Positions 16,415 through 25,460 of a stretch of 63,594 bases of DNA are shown here, piece by piece (the first letter of the stretch is position 1; each line of letters opens with the position of its first letter). Source of the stretch: Anaerolineales bacterium (GTDB lineage: Bacteria > Chloroflexota > Anaerolineae > Anaerolineales > E44-bin32); assembly GCA_016927115.1 (NCBI GenBank), contig JAFGNH010000052.1:1-63594 (forward strand), given 5' to 3'. Made by a program: the position numbers and the translations under genes. A model generated the notes under the pieces. That model worked only from the letters and a program-made list of their open reading frames with translations, was not told the DNA's origin and did no database searches.

Positions 16415-16448
16415 TATAATCAGGTTATGATGAGGTATTTTCCTCATC
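16415..16448 (+). promoter_or_regulatory. -10 element and 5' leader hairpin before the CCA-adding gene
   Basis: A perfect TATAAT (16415-16420) without a convincing -35 is followed by a hairpin GATGAGG/CCTCATC (16429-16435 and 16442-16448) that would sit at the very 5' end of the transcript, 40 bases before the ATG at 16488. Confidence 0.45.
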
Positions 16449-16487
16449 GGCAGCGTTGAATTTGCATATGAAGAGAGTGGTTGGGCG

Positions 16488-19112
16488 ATGCACGCAGTCA
16501 TTACACACGAGCAAGCGGATTTTGACGCATTGGCTTCCCTGCTGGCGGTTTGCTTGCTGGAGCCTGCGGCAACGGCAGTCCTGCCGCGCAAAATTAACCG
16601 CAATGTGCGCTCATTTCTGACACTCTACGGGTTTGACCTGCCTGTAATGGAATACCCGGACCTTTCACGGAAACCGATAAAGCGCGTAACGCTTGTCGAT
16701 ACGCAGACGCTTCCTTCATTGAAAGGTATCGATGAGCGAACGCAGGTTTGTGTAATTGACCACCATCCTGCAGCAGATCTTCCAACCGAATGGGAGCTCC
16801 ATCTGGAGCTAACCGGTGCCAATACAACCCTCCTGGTTGAAACGATGCAGAAGCAGGGTTTGAAGCTTGATTTCAGCAGTGCCACGCTGATGCTGCTCGG
16901 GATTTATGAGGACACTGGATCCTTATCCTATGCGGGCACGACTCCGCGTGATATCCGGGCTGCTGCCTGGCTGCTGGAACAGGGGGCGAATCTGTCACTG
17001 GCAGCCGATTTTCTCAACCATCCATTATCAGATGAACAGTTCAAGCTGTACAGCAGGATGCTTGATAGAGCCGAATATTTCCGTTTCTATGGTCTGAGTG
17101 TGGTTGTGTGCAGGCAGGTTGTCCAGGGGTTTGTGGATGAGATTTCAACCGTTGCCCATAAACTACGAGACCTGCTTGATCCGGATGGCCTTTTCCTGCT
17201 GGTTCAACTGGACTCTCATATTCAACTTGTAGCCCGCTCCGCCAGCGACCTGCTGGATGTATCAAGAGTAGCGGAGCACTTTGGAGGGGGTGGTCACCCG
17301 CGTGCTGCCGCAGCGCTTATCCGGGGGATGAGCCTTGATTCCTGCTATAAGGAATTAATGGACCTGCTGCATAAAGTGATCCAGCCTCCGCGCACGGTGG
17401 GGCAGATTATGTCCCGAGGGCCCCAGGTCCTTGCACCGGATACATCCGTTGCAGAAGCAGCCGAGCAGATGCGGCGTTTTGGACACGAAGGGTATCCGGT
17501 GGTGGATCAGGGGAAAATGAAAGGTCTGCTCACCCGTCGGGCGGTGGATCGCGCCATGGCACACCGTATGGACAGGCAGCCGGTATCACAGGTGATGGAG
17601 GCAGGGGCACATGTGATCCGTGCCACTGATTCTGTGCAGCAGCTGCAGAAGAAAATGATGGATACAGGATGGGGACAGATCCCTGTCACAGATCCGATCG
17701 ATGATGAAATTATTGGCATCGTCACCAGAACAGACCTTCTTAAAATACTCTCTGAATCTGTTCTGGCGGATGGAACTGAACATAACCTTGCTGAAAAGCT
17801 TGAAGCAGCGCTCCCGGGAGCAAGGCTCGAATTGTTGAAGCTGATTGCCAGGCAGGCGGAAGGCCTGGGCGTGGCGCTGTATGTTGTGGGCGGATTCGTC
17901 CGCGACCTGCTGCTCGAAACCCCCAGTGTGGATTACGATCTGGTGGTGGAGGGGGATTCGATCCGGCTTGCCCAGACGCTTGTCTCGCAGTACGGCGGCC
18001 GCCTGAGCAGCCACCGTCGTTTTGGAACGGCGAAGTGGACCCTTGATCCGCAGGATCCGGCACTGGTTCATGCCATCCCCTTACTACAAAGTGGGGAGAA
18101 GATTCTCCCGGATACACTGGACTTTGTCACGGCACGCACCGAGTTTTATCCAGCACCAACGGCACTGCCCTCGGTTGAGCGCGGCAGTATTAATCTTGAC
18201 CTGCACCGGCGGGATTTTACGATCAATACACTGGCTCTCAGGCTGGATGGGCGCTATTATGCCGAACTGCTCGACTATTGGGGTGGAGGCCAGGATCTGG
18301 AGAGGAAGCAGATACGAGTGCTGCATTCACTCAGCTTCATCGATGACCCTACAAGAATGCTGCGCGCTGTCCGCCTCGAACAGCGATTGGGCTTCCAGAT
18401 CGAGGATCGTACTCTGGAATTGATCAGGCAGGCACTGCCATTGCTGGACAGGGTAAGCGGTGAAAGAATCCGCAGTGAATTGCAGCTTATCTATCGTGAA
18501 CAGAATATGTGCGCAGTCATGAGCCGATTGTCGGAGCTTGCTATTCTGGAGGCAATTGATCCTGCCCTGAAGTGGGATTCCAGCTATAGGGATGCTTTTA
18601 TGCTTGTTCGCTCCTTCTCACCTCCTTCGGAATGGAGGATTCGTTCTGATGTCTCACAGGAATTTTTCTATACAGTTGTTCTGATGAAGGACCTTCAGCT
18701 GGAAGAGGTAAATCGCATCTGCAGCCGGCTTCATTTTCCCAGGACATTCTCTGCCGATTGTATGGATGCCAGCCTGCTGTTGAACGACCTGCGTTTCTGG
18801 CAGACGGATGCGCTGCCGAGTGATCTGGTCTGCCGGTTGGATGAAACACATGAGCGCGCTGTTCTGGCGGCCTGGCTGTTCCTTGAAGACAGACCTTCAG
18901 TTCGTGCCGGTATTGACCGGTATCTCCGCGATTGGCGGTTTCTGCGGCCATCTCTCACAGGGGACGATTTACGGGAGCGCGGCATACGACCTGGTCCCCT
19001 TTACCGTGAAATTCTGGATGCGCTGCAAAAAGCCTGGATCGATGGAACGATAACAACTGTAAGAGAAGAACACCAACTGCTGGAGACTCTGCTGCTTGAT
19101 GCGAACGCTTGA
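16488..19112 (+). CDS. cca: CCA-adding tRNA nucleotidyltransferase fused to DHH phosphoesterase and CBS pair
   Basis: An 874-residue multidomain protein. Residues 1-290 are a DHH/DHHA1 phosphoesterase: H7, D11, D13 (HEQADFDALAS), IDHHP near 90-94 and the C-terminal GGGGHPRAAAAL loop. Two CBS domains follow (about 303-425), which usually bind adenine nucleotides. From about 464 comes the class II CCA/poly(A) polymerase head with GGFVRDLLL and the metal site DYDLVVEGD, then RRDFTINTLAL and DPTRMLRAVRLEQRLGF (about 620). The fusion occurs in several phyla, with the polymerase adding or repairing tRNA CCA ends; the DHH part may trim RNA or hydrolyse a nucleotide signal sensed by CBS. All catalytic residues appear intact. 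Confidence 0.93.
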   Translation: MHAVITHEQADFDALASLLAVCLLEPAATAVLPRKINRNVRSFLTLYGFDLPVMEYPDLSRKPIKRVTLVDTQTLPSLKGIDERTQVCVIDHHPAADLPTEWELHLELTGANTTLLVETMQKQGLKLDFSSATLMLLGIYEDTGSLSYAGTTPRDIRAAAWLLEQGANLSLAADFLNHPLSDEQFKLYSRMLDRAEYFRFYGLSVVVCRQVVQGFVDEISTVAHKLRDLLDPDGLFLLVQLDSHIQLVARSASDLLDVSRVAEHFGGGGHPRAAAALIRGMSLDSCYKELMDLLHKVIQPPRTVGQIMSRGPQVLAPDTSVAEAAEQMRRFGHEGYPVVDQGKMKGLLTRRAVDRAMAHRMDRQPVSQVMEAGAHVIRATDSVQQLQKKMMDTGWGQIPVTDPIDDEIIGIVTRTDLLKILSESVLADGTEHNLAEKLEAALPGARLELLKLIARQAEGLGVALYVVGGFVRDLLLETPSVDYDLVVEGDSIRLAQTLVSQYGGRLSSHRRFGTAKWTLDPQDPALVHAIPLLQSGEKILPDTLDFVTARTEFYPAPTALPSVERGSINLDLHRRDFTINTLALRLDGRYYAELLDYWGGGQDLERKQIRVLHSLSFIDDPTRMLRAVRLEQRLGFQIEDRTLELIRQALPLLDRVSGERIRSELQLIYREQNMCAVMSRLSELAILEAIDPALKWDSSYRDAFMLVRSFSPPSEWRIRSDVSQEFFYTVVLMKDLQLEEVNRICSRLHFPRTFSADCMDASLLLNDLRFWQTDALPSDLVCRLDETHERAVLAAWLFLEDRPSVRAGIDRYLRDWRFLRPSLTGDDLRERGIRPGPLYREILDALQKAWIDGTITTVREEHQLLETLLLDANA

Positions 19113-19647
19113 CGTAGATCTTTCCCGATTGTATATACGAAAACTCCGTGGAGAAGATCTCCCTGCGCTGGAGTGGGAAGGGCTTTTTCGGCATTATAGA
19201 AATCTGTACTTGAAGACATATGAGGAATACCTGCAGGGTATCCGAATGATGCTGGTTGCCGAATACAACGGCAATGTTATCGGCCAGATATTCATCCTTT
19301 TTGGAACGATTGAGAGTGATCCCACCCCGGATCGATTCACGGCTTACCTGTATTCACTGCGGGTGCGGCCGGAATTCCGAAATCACGGAATCGGGAAGCA
19401 GCTTATTCTGGAAGCTGAAAAGAAGATCCTGCAGAAGGAACTTTCACGGGTGCTGATTGCGGTTGCCCGGGAGAATGAAGATGCTTTGCGGCTTTATGAA
19501 CGACTCGGATACAAGCGCATAGGAACAGATCCGGGTTGTTGGTCCTACATGGATCATCAGGGGCAGATTCAAAACGTGAATGAACCATCCTTTATCCTTG
19601 AAAAGATTCTGACACACAGGAGGCGCTGGTCCCTATTTCGCTGGTAA
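19099..19647 (+). CDS. GNAT-family N-acetyltransferase
   Basis: A 182-residue acetyltransferase with the acetyl-CoA loop VRPEFRNHGIGKQLI and the motif B region NEDALRLYERLGY. Two adjacent starts (TTG 19096, ATG 19099) both overlap the end of the CCA-adding gene, indicating translational coupling; I take the ATG. Its 3' end overlaps the convergent RNase PH gene by 15 bases. Linkage to two tRNA-processing genes suggests an RNA- or ribosome-related substrate, but nothing in the sequence shows it. Confidence 0.83.
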   Translation: MRTLDVDLSRLYIRKLRGEDLPALEWEGLFRHYRNLYLKTYEEYLQGIRMMLVAEYNGNVIGQIFILFGTIESDPTPDRFTAYLYSLRVRPEFRNHGIGKQLILEAEKKILQKELSRVLIAVARENEDALRLYERLGYKRIGTDPGCWSYMDHQGQIQNVNEPSFILEKILTHRRRWSLFRW

Positions 19648-20361
19648 TCCGAGTGCCTGATTCTGCAGCGTAAAAAGCTGACGGCATCCCGCTCCGGCAA
19701 GATCCAACAGCTGTTGGAGCTCGTCGGGTGTGAAGGGGGCTTGTTCTGCGGTTCCCTGGATCTCAATAAAAGCTCCACCTGTGTTCATGACGATGTTCAT
19801 ATCCACCTGTGCTGATGAGTCTTCGTGATAATTCAGATCAAGCAGGGGGAAATGGTCAATCATGCCGACACTTATAGCCGCAGCCTGTGGCAGAAAGATC
19901 CCTTCAGGCAGTGTACCGTTTTCTACCAGTGGGGCCAGTGCCTTTCTCAATGCAATGTATCCACCGGTGACCGATGCGGTACGTGTGCCGCCATCAGCCT
20001 GGAGCACATCGCAGTCTACGATACAGGTGAGGCTTTCAAGCAGTTCCAGGTTGAAGGCAGCTCTCAGGCTGCGACCGATAAAACGCTTTACTTCCTGGGT
20101 CCGGCCTCGCAGCCCCATGGTTTCCCTGCGTACACGCTGCTGGGTGGAGCGGGGCAGCAGTGCGTATTCAGCTGTTATCCATCCACTCGGCACGCCCGAT
20201 TCGCGCAACCATACGGGAACAGATGTCTCAATTGTTACGTTGCAGAGCACTTTAGTTGCCCCAAAGCTTATAAGTACTGATCCTTCCGGGTAGAGACTGA
20301 AACCTGTCTGAATCTGGATAGGGCGCAGTTCATCCAGTGCCCGGCCATCTATTCTGTCCAT
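19633..20361 (-). CDS. rph: Ribonuclease PH
   Basis: A 242-residue phosphorolytic 3'-5' exoribonuclease that trims tRNA precursors. Family hallmarks: R3 and the opening RIDGRALDELRPI, VPSGWITAEYALLPRST, RRETMGLRGRTQEVKRFIGRSLRAA, and the phosphate/metal region DCDVLQADGGTRTASVTGG, with NYHEDSSAQVDMN later on. Full family length. An AGAAAGG ribosome site precedes the ATG. Its partner activity, CCA addition, is encoded just beyond on the opposite strand. A small frame upstream (20349-20513) ends 13 bases inside this gene, and its leader contains two strong hairpins. Confidence 0.95.
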   Translation of the reverse strand: MDRIDGRALDELRPIQIQTGFSLYPEGSVLISFGATKVLCNVTIETSVPVWLRESGVPSGWITAEYALLPRSTQQRVRRETMGLRGRTQEVKRFIGRSLRAAFNLELLESLTCIVDCDVLQADGGTRTASVTGGYIALRKALAPLVENGTLPEGIFLPQAAAISVGMIDHFPLLDLNYHEDSSAQVDMNIVMNTGGAFIEIQGTAEQAPFTPDELQQLLDLAGAGCRQLFTLQNQALGLPAK

Positions 20362-20513
20362 CTTTTGCCTTTCTGCAATAGCGGTTTATTTGATTTTGCA
20401 GGATGGTATCTCTCAATGTACACCGGTTCAATAAAAATATCCAGGAACGATCTCCCCTTGAAGCGCCGGGGCAGGGGGAAGACATGGCTGTACAGTGAGA
20501 GGGCGCTTTCCAT
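20349..20513 (-). CDS. Possible small ORF coupled to rph
   Basis: A 54-codon minus-strand frame from ATG 20513 to TAG 20349, ending 13 bases inside rph. The product would be basic and aromatic (starts MESALSLYSHVFPLPRRFKG, ends QKGKRWTE). Codon choice resembles the neighbours and the coupling geometry is suggestive, but there is no clear ribosome site and I recognise no family. It could equally be leader sequence of rph. Confidence 0.3.
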   Translation of the reverse strand: MESALSLYSHVFPLPRRFKGRSFLDIFIEPVYIERYHPAKSNKPLLQKGKRWTE

Positions 20514-20517
20514 CGAA

Positions 20518-20590
20518 GTGCCAGGAAAATTGGCACGGAACTTGAAACCTGGCTGGTAAACTCCGGTTTAACCAGCCAGGTGTCAAGTTC
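20518..20590 (-). other. Tandem strong hairpins in the rph upstream region
   Basis: Two adjacent stem-loops. One is GTGCCA/TGGCAC (20518-20523 and 20531-20536). The other is a long hairpin over 20538-20590 with arms GAACTTGA/TCAAGTTC and ACCTGGCTGGT/ACCAGCCAGGT plus TAAAC/GTTTA near the tip, about 24 pairs with small bulges. No T-tract on either side and no gene ends here, so it is not an obvious terminator. It would lie in the rph leader, or could be a small structured RNA. Nothing else was recognised in 20591-20748. Confidence 0.55.
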
Positions 20591-20748
20591 TCAGAAATTT
20601 CTCACTCTACACCGGAGCTTTCGTCGTACAATATCACCCACAGTGGTCCTGCTTTTGAAAAAAATCCGGCAGTAAGGCAGGGTGCCGGTCTGGAGTGTGG
20701 ATTCTGAGTGAACATCGGAGAGGGAGCAGAGAGGTCCCTGTACGGAAG

Positions 20749-22293
20749 ATGAAAATACTATGCTTTGCTGCATCCATTTTGTCAGTGATGCTGGCTTGTT
20801 CACGCGCCGGGATACCAGCTCTTACAGAACTGCAGACCACTGACAGGTTGGCTTCACCAACTCCCACAACAGCCATCCCTTCTCAGGATCTGACTGACAG
20901 CAATTCGGAAGAAAATGATAGCGCCCAGGATATGGACACCACGTCTGTTATCATTGACTACGTCCCCACACCGGATCCGGATAGAGGCAGCCCGACGATA
21001 CGAACGGAAGCGGTCAGCCATATCGTTTCGTATGGTGAAACGCTCCAGTCCATTGCCAGAGATTACGCGGTTGGTATGGTTCACATACAGGAAGCCAATG
21101 GCATCGCCAACCCGAATTTGCTTTACCAGGGCCAGGTGTTGACAATTCCTCCACAGAGTCCGGAGCCGGCGGGAAGTGCATACAAGCTGATACCTGATTC
21201 TGAACTTGTCTACAGCCCGGCGAGCATTGGTTTTGATCCGGAAAATCTGGTTAACCAGTTTAACGGGTATTTAAGTATCTGTTCCGAAGAAGCAGATGAT
21301 CAGATTCGTAGTGGCGTAGAGATTGTCGAACGTGTCAGCTGGCTGTATTCTGTGAACCCGCGCCTTCTCCTTGCGCTGCTTGAATACCAGAGCGGCTGGG
21401 TGTTCTCATCTTCCCCGGAGGATACCGGATTGTACCCAATGGGATATCTGGAGCCCGGGTATGAGGGTTTATACAGCCAGCTGAGCTGGACAGCCGATCA
21501 GTTGAACTATGGTTATTACCTTTGGCGGGCAGGGTGGAAGGGTCCGTACCTTTTCAGCAGTGGTGAAACGGTTTACATTGCGCGGGGTCTGAATGCCGGG
21601 ACAGTTGCAGTGCAGTATCTTTTTAGCCAGTTGTATGAACCGGGCAGCTGGCGGCAGGTTATTTCAGAGGATGGGTTTTACCATACGTACTTCTCAATGT
21701 TTGGCAGCCCCTATGCCTGGCAGATGGAGCCGCTAATTCCGGAAAACCTCTCCCAGCCCGATATGCAGCTGCCTTTTGAGCCTGGCAGAGGCTGGTATTT
21801 CACCGGTGGGCCACACAGCGCATGGGGAAATTATGCAGCCTGGGGGGCTCTCGATTTCGCACCTCCAGGGGAAGGATTGGGATGTATTCCCTCCTATGAC
21901 TGGGTGACAGCTGCTGCCGATGGCGTGATAGTTCGTGCAGATACAGGCGCAATAGTCCAGGATCTGGATGGTGATGGGGATGAGCGAACAGGATGGGTGC
22001 TCTTATATATGCATATCGCCAGCTTCGACAGGGTGTCGGTTGGGACTGAATTATCTGCAGGCGATCGGATTGGTCACCCATCCTGTGAAGGTGGTATTTC
22101 AACTGGAACACACGTTCATCTGGCTCGCAAGTATAATGGAGAGTGGATTACTGCCGATGGGGATCTTCCTTTTAATCTGGATGGATGGATTTCATCAGGC
22201 GCAGGAATACCGTATGATGGCTGGCTGACACGGGATGGGCAGGCTATTGAGGCTTACTGGACCGACAGTCCGGAGAATATGATCTATCGATGA
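20749..22293 (+). CDS. LysM-M23A metallopeptidase lipoprotein 1
   Basis: A 514-residue predicted lipoprotein: signal peptide with lipobox ending at Cys17 (VMLAC), a low-complexity Asp/Ser/Thr/Pro linker, a LysM peptidoglycan-binding domain (about 88-135, YGETLQSIARDYAVG... QGQVLTIPP), a conserved middle region starting VNPRLLLALLEYQSGW, and a C-terminal M23 peptidase. Zinc ligands fit the M23A (LasA/beta-lytic) spacing: H about 355, D 13 residues later (GALDF), then HxH near 454-456 (TGTHVHLAR). An unusual DLDGDG loop sits inside the peptidase. Likely cuts peptide cross-links or an S-layer-like partner at the cell surface. First of three coupled paralogues; the start at 20749 is chosen to give a proper signal peptide. 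Confidence 0.85.
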   Translation: MKILCFAASILSVMLACSRAGIPALTELQTTDRLASPTPTTAIPSQDLTDSNSEENDSAQDMDTTSVIIDYVPTPDPDRGSPTIRTEAVSHIVSYGETLQSIARDYAVGMVHIQEANGIANPNLLYQGQVLTIPPQSPEPAGSAYKLIPDSELVYSPASIGFDPENLVNQFNGYLSICSEEADDQIRSGVEIVERVSWLYSVNPRLLLALLEYQSGWVFSSSPEDTGLYPMGYLEPGYEGLYSQLSWTADQLNYGYYLWRAGWKGPYLFSSGETVYIARGLNAGTVAVQYLFSQLYEPGSWRQVISEDGFYHTYFSMFGSPYAWQMEPLIPENLSQPDMQLPFEPGRGWYFTGGPHSAWGNYAAWGALDFAPPGEGLGCIPSYDWVTAAADGVIVRADTGAIVQDLDGDGDERTGWVLLYMHIASFDRVSVGTELSAGDRIGHPSCEGGISTGTHVHLARKYNGEWITADGDLPFNLDGWISSGAGIPYDGWLTRDGQAIEAYWTDSPENMIYR

Positions 22294-23930
22294 ACTGGAA
22301 TGGAAAACTGCAGCAAATCTGGAAAATACCAGGACTCATCCTTGCACTGGCCATGTTTGTAATAACAGGAGCCATGCTGGCCTGTTCGCGCGCAGATGTC
22401 CCTTCTATCGGAGGTATCGGCTCAGGTGGTTTGTCCCCCGAGTCTGTTGATACCCAAATTCCGGATGGAGTTGAATCTGAAATTCCAGATGTAGAGATCC
22501 CTCTTGAGACCTCAACCGAGGAAGTGCTTCTCGTTGATACAACTCCGGACCCTGCCGGCGAGGTTGTCCAGCTGGAACCACCGGTTTCTCCTACCTTTCC
22601 ACCAACCCAGCAGATCAACAGCAGCCAGGCTGCGGAGCAGATTCTATACACAGCCCAGTCTGGCGATACACTCAATGCCGTGGCTATCCGTTTTGGTGTT
22701 GTGCCTTTTGACATCCAGACTGCTGAAGGATTGACACCTTCGTTACAGGGCCTGCTCGATCCCGGGTTGATGATGATTATCCCTCGTCGCTTTGAGGAGA
22801 CCGGGCCTTCCGAGAGGCTGCTGCCTGATAGCGAGGTGGTATTCTCTCCCCACGCAGCGGATTTTTCCGCTGTTGATTTTGCTGAAGAATATGGGGGTTT
22901 TATCACAAAGTATCGTGAAATTGTGAGAGGAGAGTGGCGTACTGGTGCCGAAGTGGTGGATATAGCGGCACGTGATAATTCGATCAATCCTCGTCTCCTG
23001 CTGAGCATTCTCGAATACCATGCCGGTTGGGTTACTGATCCGACAAGGCCAGCCAGTGATGAAACATTTGATTTCCCCCTGGGACTGAAGGATGAAGCGC
23101 ATAAGGGGCTTTACCGCCAGCTGACCTGGTTTGCAAATGAAATCGGCAATGGCTATTATGGCTGGCGGTCCGGATCGATTGTTGATGTTCGGCTTGCTGA
23201 CGGGACCTATGAACGCTTCGCCCCCGACCTTAACGCAGGCACGGTCGCACTGCAATATTATTTCGGACGCCGACACAGCATGGAAAACTGGGAGAAGGCA
23301 CTCAGCCCATTGGGCTGGCTGGCAGTATACGATCGGCTGTTTGGCGATCCATGGAGTTATACGCATCCTCTCTATGAACCAGGAATCAGGCAGCCGGATT
23401 TGATCCTGCCATTCCTTCCCGGGAGAATCTGGGCGTTTACCGGCGGCCCACATGGCGCCTGGGAGCGGGAAGCTGCATGGGCGGCCCTCGATTTTGCACC
23501 CTCAACCTCGATCACCGGCTGTGTCGTAAGTGAGGATTGGGCAGTTGCTTCTGCAGCAGGCCTCGTTGTACGCAGCAAGGATGGTGTAGTAATACTCGAT
23601 CTTGATGGCGATGGCCGTGAGCAAACCGGGTGGAACCTCCTTTACCTTCACATCGCGGATGAGGGCCGTGTACGCGAAGGTACGTTTGTGGAGCAGGGAG
23701 ATCGCATCGGCCATCCATCCTGCGAAGGGGGTATTGCAACCGGTACCCATATCCATATTGCCCGGAAATATAATGGGGAATGGATCCTGGCGGATGGTCC
23801 GCTGCCTTTCAACCTGAGTGGTTGGGAAGCACGGGCCGGGATAGAACCGTATCAGGGTGCACTGCTGAAGGATGGTCGAGAAGTGTTCGCCGGGGTCTAT
23901 GCTACTCAGGAGACGTTGATCTGGCGATGA
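22290..23930 (+). CDS. LysM-M23A metallopeptidase lipoprotein 2
   Basis: A 546-residue paralogue of the previous gene, overlapping it by ATGA. Lipobox ends at Cys32 (AMLAC); the linker is rich in Pro/Glu/Val; LysM lies at about 118-165 (SGDTLNAVAIRFGV); the middle region begins INPRLLLSILEYHAGW; the peptidase has H about 387, D about 400 (AALDF) and HxH about 485-487 (TGTHIHIAR). The DLDGDG loop is present. The signal peptide, spacing and coupling indicate that the three proteins are made in fixed proportion and may work as a set on the same polymer. The middle domain resembles the start of lysozyme-like folds, but the catalytic glutamate is not at the expected place. Confidence 0.85.
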   Translation: MNWNGKLQQIWKIPGLILALAMFVITGAMLACSRADVPSIGGIGSGGLSPESVDTQIPDGVESEIPDVEIPLETSTEEVLLVDTTPDPAGEVVQLEPPVSPTFPPTQQINSSQAAEQILYTAQSGDTLNAVAIRFGVVPFDIQTAEGLTPSLQGLLDPGLMMIIPRRFEETGPSERLLPDSEVVFSPHAADFSAVDFAEEYGGFITKYREIVRGEWRTGAEVVDIAARDNSINPRLLLSILEYHAGWVTDPTRPASDETFDFPLGLKDEAHKGLYRQLTWFANEIGNGYYGWRSGSIVDVRLADGTYERFAPDLNAGTVALQYYFGRRHSMENWEKALSPLGWLAVYDRLFGDPWSYTHPLYEPGIRQPDLILPFLPGRIWAFTGGPHGAWEREAAWAALDFAPSTSITGCVVSEDWAVASAAGLVVRSKDGVVILDLDGDGREQTGWNLLYLHIADEGRVREGTFVEQGDRIGHPSCEGGIATGTHIHIARKYNGEWILADGPLPFNLSGWEARAGIEPYQGALLKDGREVFAGVYATQETLIWR

Positions 23931-25408
23931 AATACACTGCCTGGTTGATTACCATTTCCTTATTCTTATCCAGCTGTGTTGCTGTCCAGCCGACACAACT
24001 GACTCCCACGGCAACAGTGCCGGCCACACAGGAAACGATCGCTGAGCCTGCCGCCGGCCCCACACCTCTCCCGACACGTACGGCTTTCCCTCCGGGCGAA
24101 CTTGTTGATTATGTCGCACAAACCGGCGATTCTTTGCCGGCGCTGGCGGCGCATTTTAATACAACCGTGGAAGAGATTCTGGCAGCTAACACAAACATTC
24201 CTCCTGATATCACTACTCTTCCTGCCGGCTTGCCGATGAAGATACCGATTTACTATGTTCCCCTGATCGGTTCTCCTTTCCAGATCCTGCCGGACAGTGA
24301 AGTAGTAAACAGCCCTTCTGCAGTTGGCTTCGATATCGAGGCCGAATTGGAGGCCACATCAGGGTTCCTGAAAGACATTTTCGATTACGGTTACTACCGT
24401 GAACGTGCCGCATGGGATGTGATTGATGTACTATCGCGTAATTATTCGGTTCATCCACGTTTGTTGATCGCACTACTTGAATATCGAACACAGGCTGTAT
24501 CAAGATCTGAGGTTGGGGAGACCGATCTGATCTATCCTCTGGGGTATGAGGATCCAAAATATCAGGGATTGTATCGACAGCTCCTATGGGCAGTTGAACT
24601 GATCAATGATGGATATTACGGATGGCGCACCGGCACCCTTGATATGATAAAGCTGGCTGACGGACGCCTGGTACGCCCCGATCCCTGGCAGAATGCAGGC
24701 ACCGTTGCTATATATCAGCTTTTTGCAGCGCTGTATGGGCAGGCGGAGTTTGATATTGCTGTCGGGCCGGATGGTTTCTACAATACTTATAAGGCTCTAT
24801 GGGGCGAACCATTCGATCAGGCAGTTGATTTCATTCCTGGAAATCTTGTACAGCCGGAGCTGGCTCTTCCCTTTGAACCGGGGAAAATCTGGGATTTCAC
24901 AGCTGGACCTCACTACTCCTGGGGGATTGCACTTCCCTATGGCGCTCTCGATTTTGCTCCACCTGCAGTTCTGGGAGGTTGTGCCTCTTCAGCAGAATGG
25001 GTGACTGCACCGGCTGCTGGTGTGGTCACACGCAGCGAACTGGCGATGGTGATACTGGACCTTGATGGCGATGGCGATCAGCGCACCGGCTGGGTATTAT
25101 TCTTTTTCCATATCGCAGAGAACGACCGTATTGCGGCGGGGCTGAAGGTGGAGGAGGGGGTATTTCTCGGACATCCTTCTTGTGAGGGAGGGCGATCCAC
25201 CGGCACACATGTTCATATTGCCCGTATTTTTAACGGCGAGTGGATCCCGGCTGGTGGTGTCCTTCCCTTTACCATGGATGGATGGGTTGCCGACTACGGC
25301 TCGGCTCCCTATGAAGGGACACTCACAAAAGTCTCCAAGGTTGTTCGAGCCAGCACACTGCCTACATTTGAGAACCAGATTTATTACGCCCTCCCTTCTC
25401 CTGAGTAA
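23927..25408 (+). CDS. LysM-M23A metallopeptidase lipoprotein 3
   Basis: A 493-residue third paralogue, starting at ATG 23927 inside the ATGA overlap; the longer frame would run back through the previous gene and lacks a signal peptide. Lipobox ends at Cys17 (LSSC), LysM lies at about 58-108 (TGDSLPALAAHFNTT), and the middle region begins VHPRLLIALLEYRTQAV. The peptidase has H about 328, D about 341 (GALDF) and HxH about 426-428 (TGTHVHIAR). The same DLDGDG loop is present. It is the most diverged copy in the linker and middle region, so substrate preference may differ. The gene is followed by the decamer array and then the convergent gyrA. Confidence 0.85.
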   Translation: MKYTAWLITISLFLSSCVAVQPTQLTPTATVPATQETIAEPAAGPTPLPTRTAFPPGELVDYVAQTGDSLPALAAHFNTTVEEILAANTNIPPDITTLPAGLPMKIPIYYVPLIGSPFQILPDSEVVNSPSAVGFDIEAELEATSGFLKDIFDYGYYRERAAWDVIDVLSRNYSVHPRLLIALLEYRTQAVSRSEVGETDLIYPLGYEDPKYQGLYRQLLWAVELINDGYYGWRTGTLDMIKLADGRLVRPDPWQNAGTVAIYQLFAALYGQAEFDIAVGPDGFYNTYKALWGEPFDQAVDFIPGNLVQPELALPFEPGKIWDFTAGPHYSWGIALPYGALDFAPPAVLGGCASSAEWVTAPAAGVVTRSELAMVILDLDGDGDQRTGWVLFFFHIAENDRIAAGLKVEEGVFLGHPSCEGGRSTGTHVHIARIFNGEWIPAGGVLPFTMDGWVADYGSAPYEGTLTKVSKVVRASTLPTFENQIYYALPSPE

Positions 25409-25460
25409 GCAGCTAAGCCATTCCTGCTTTCTATAATAACTGATCCCTTTCAATGTTCAT

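Noticed and set aside
17586..18117. Long minus-strand frames inside the CCA-adding gene
   Set aside because: They are shadows of the 874-codon gene, whose domains are continuous through this region.
23780..23926. Upstream extension of the third lipoprotein gene
   Set aside because: It lies inside the second lipoprotein gene in another frame and would remove the signal peptide; the ATGA overlap at 23927 is the natural start.
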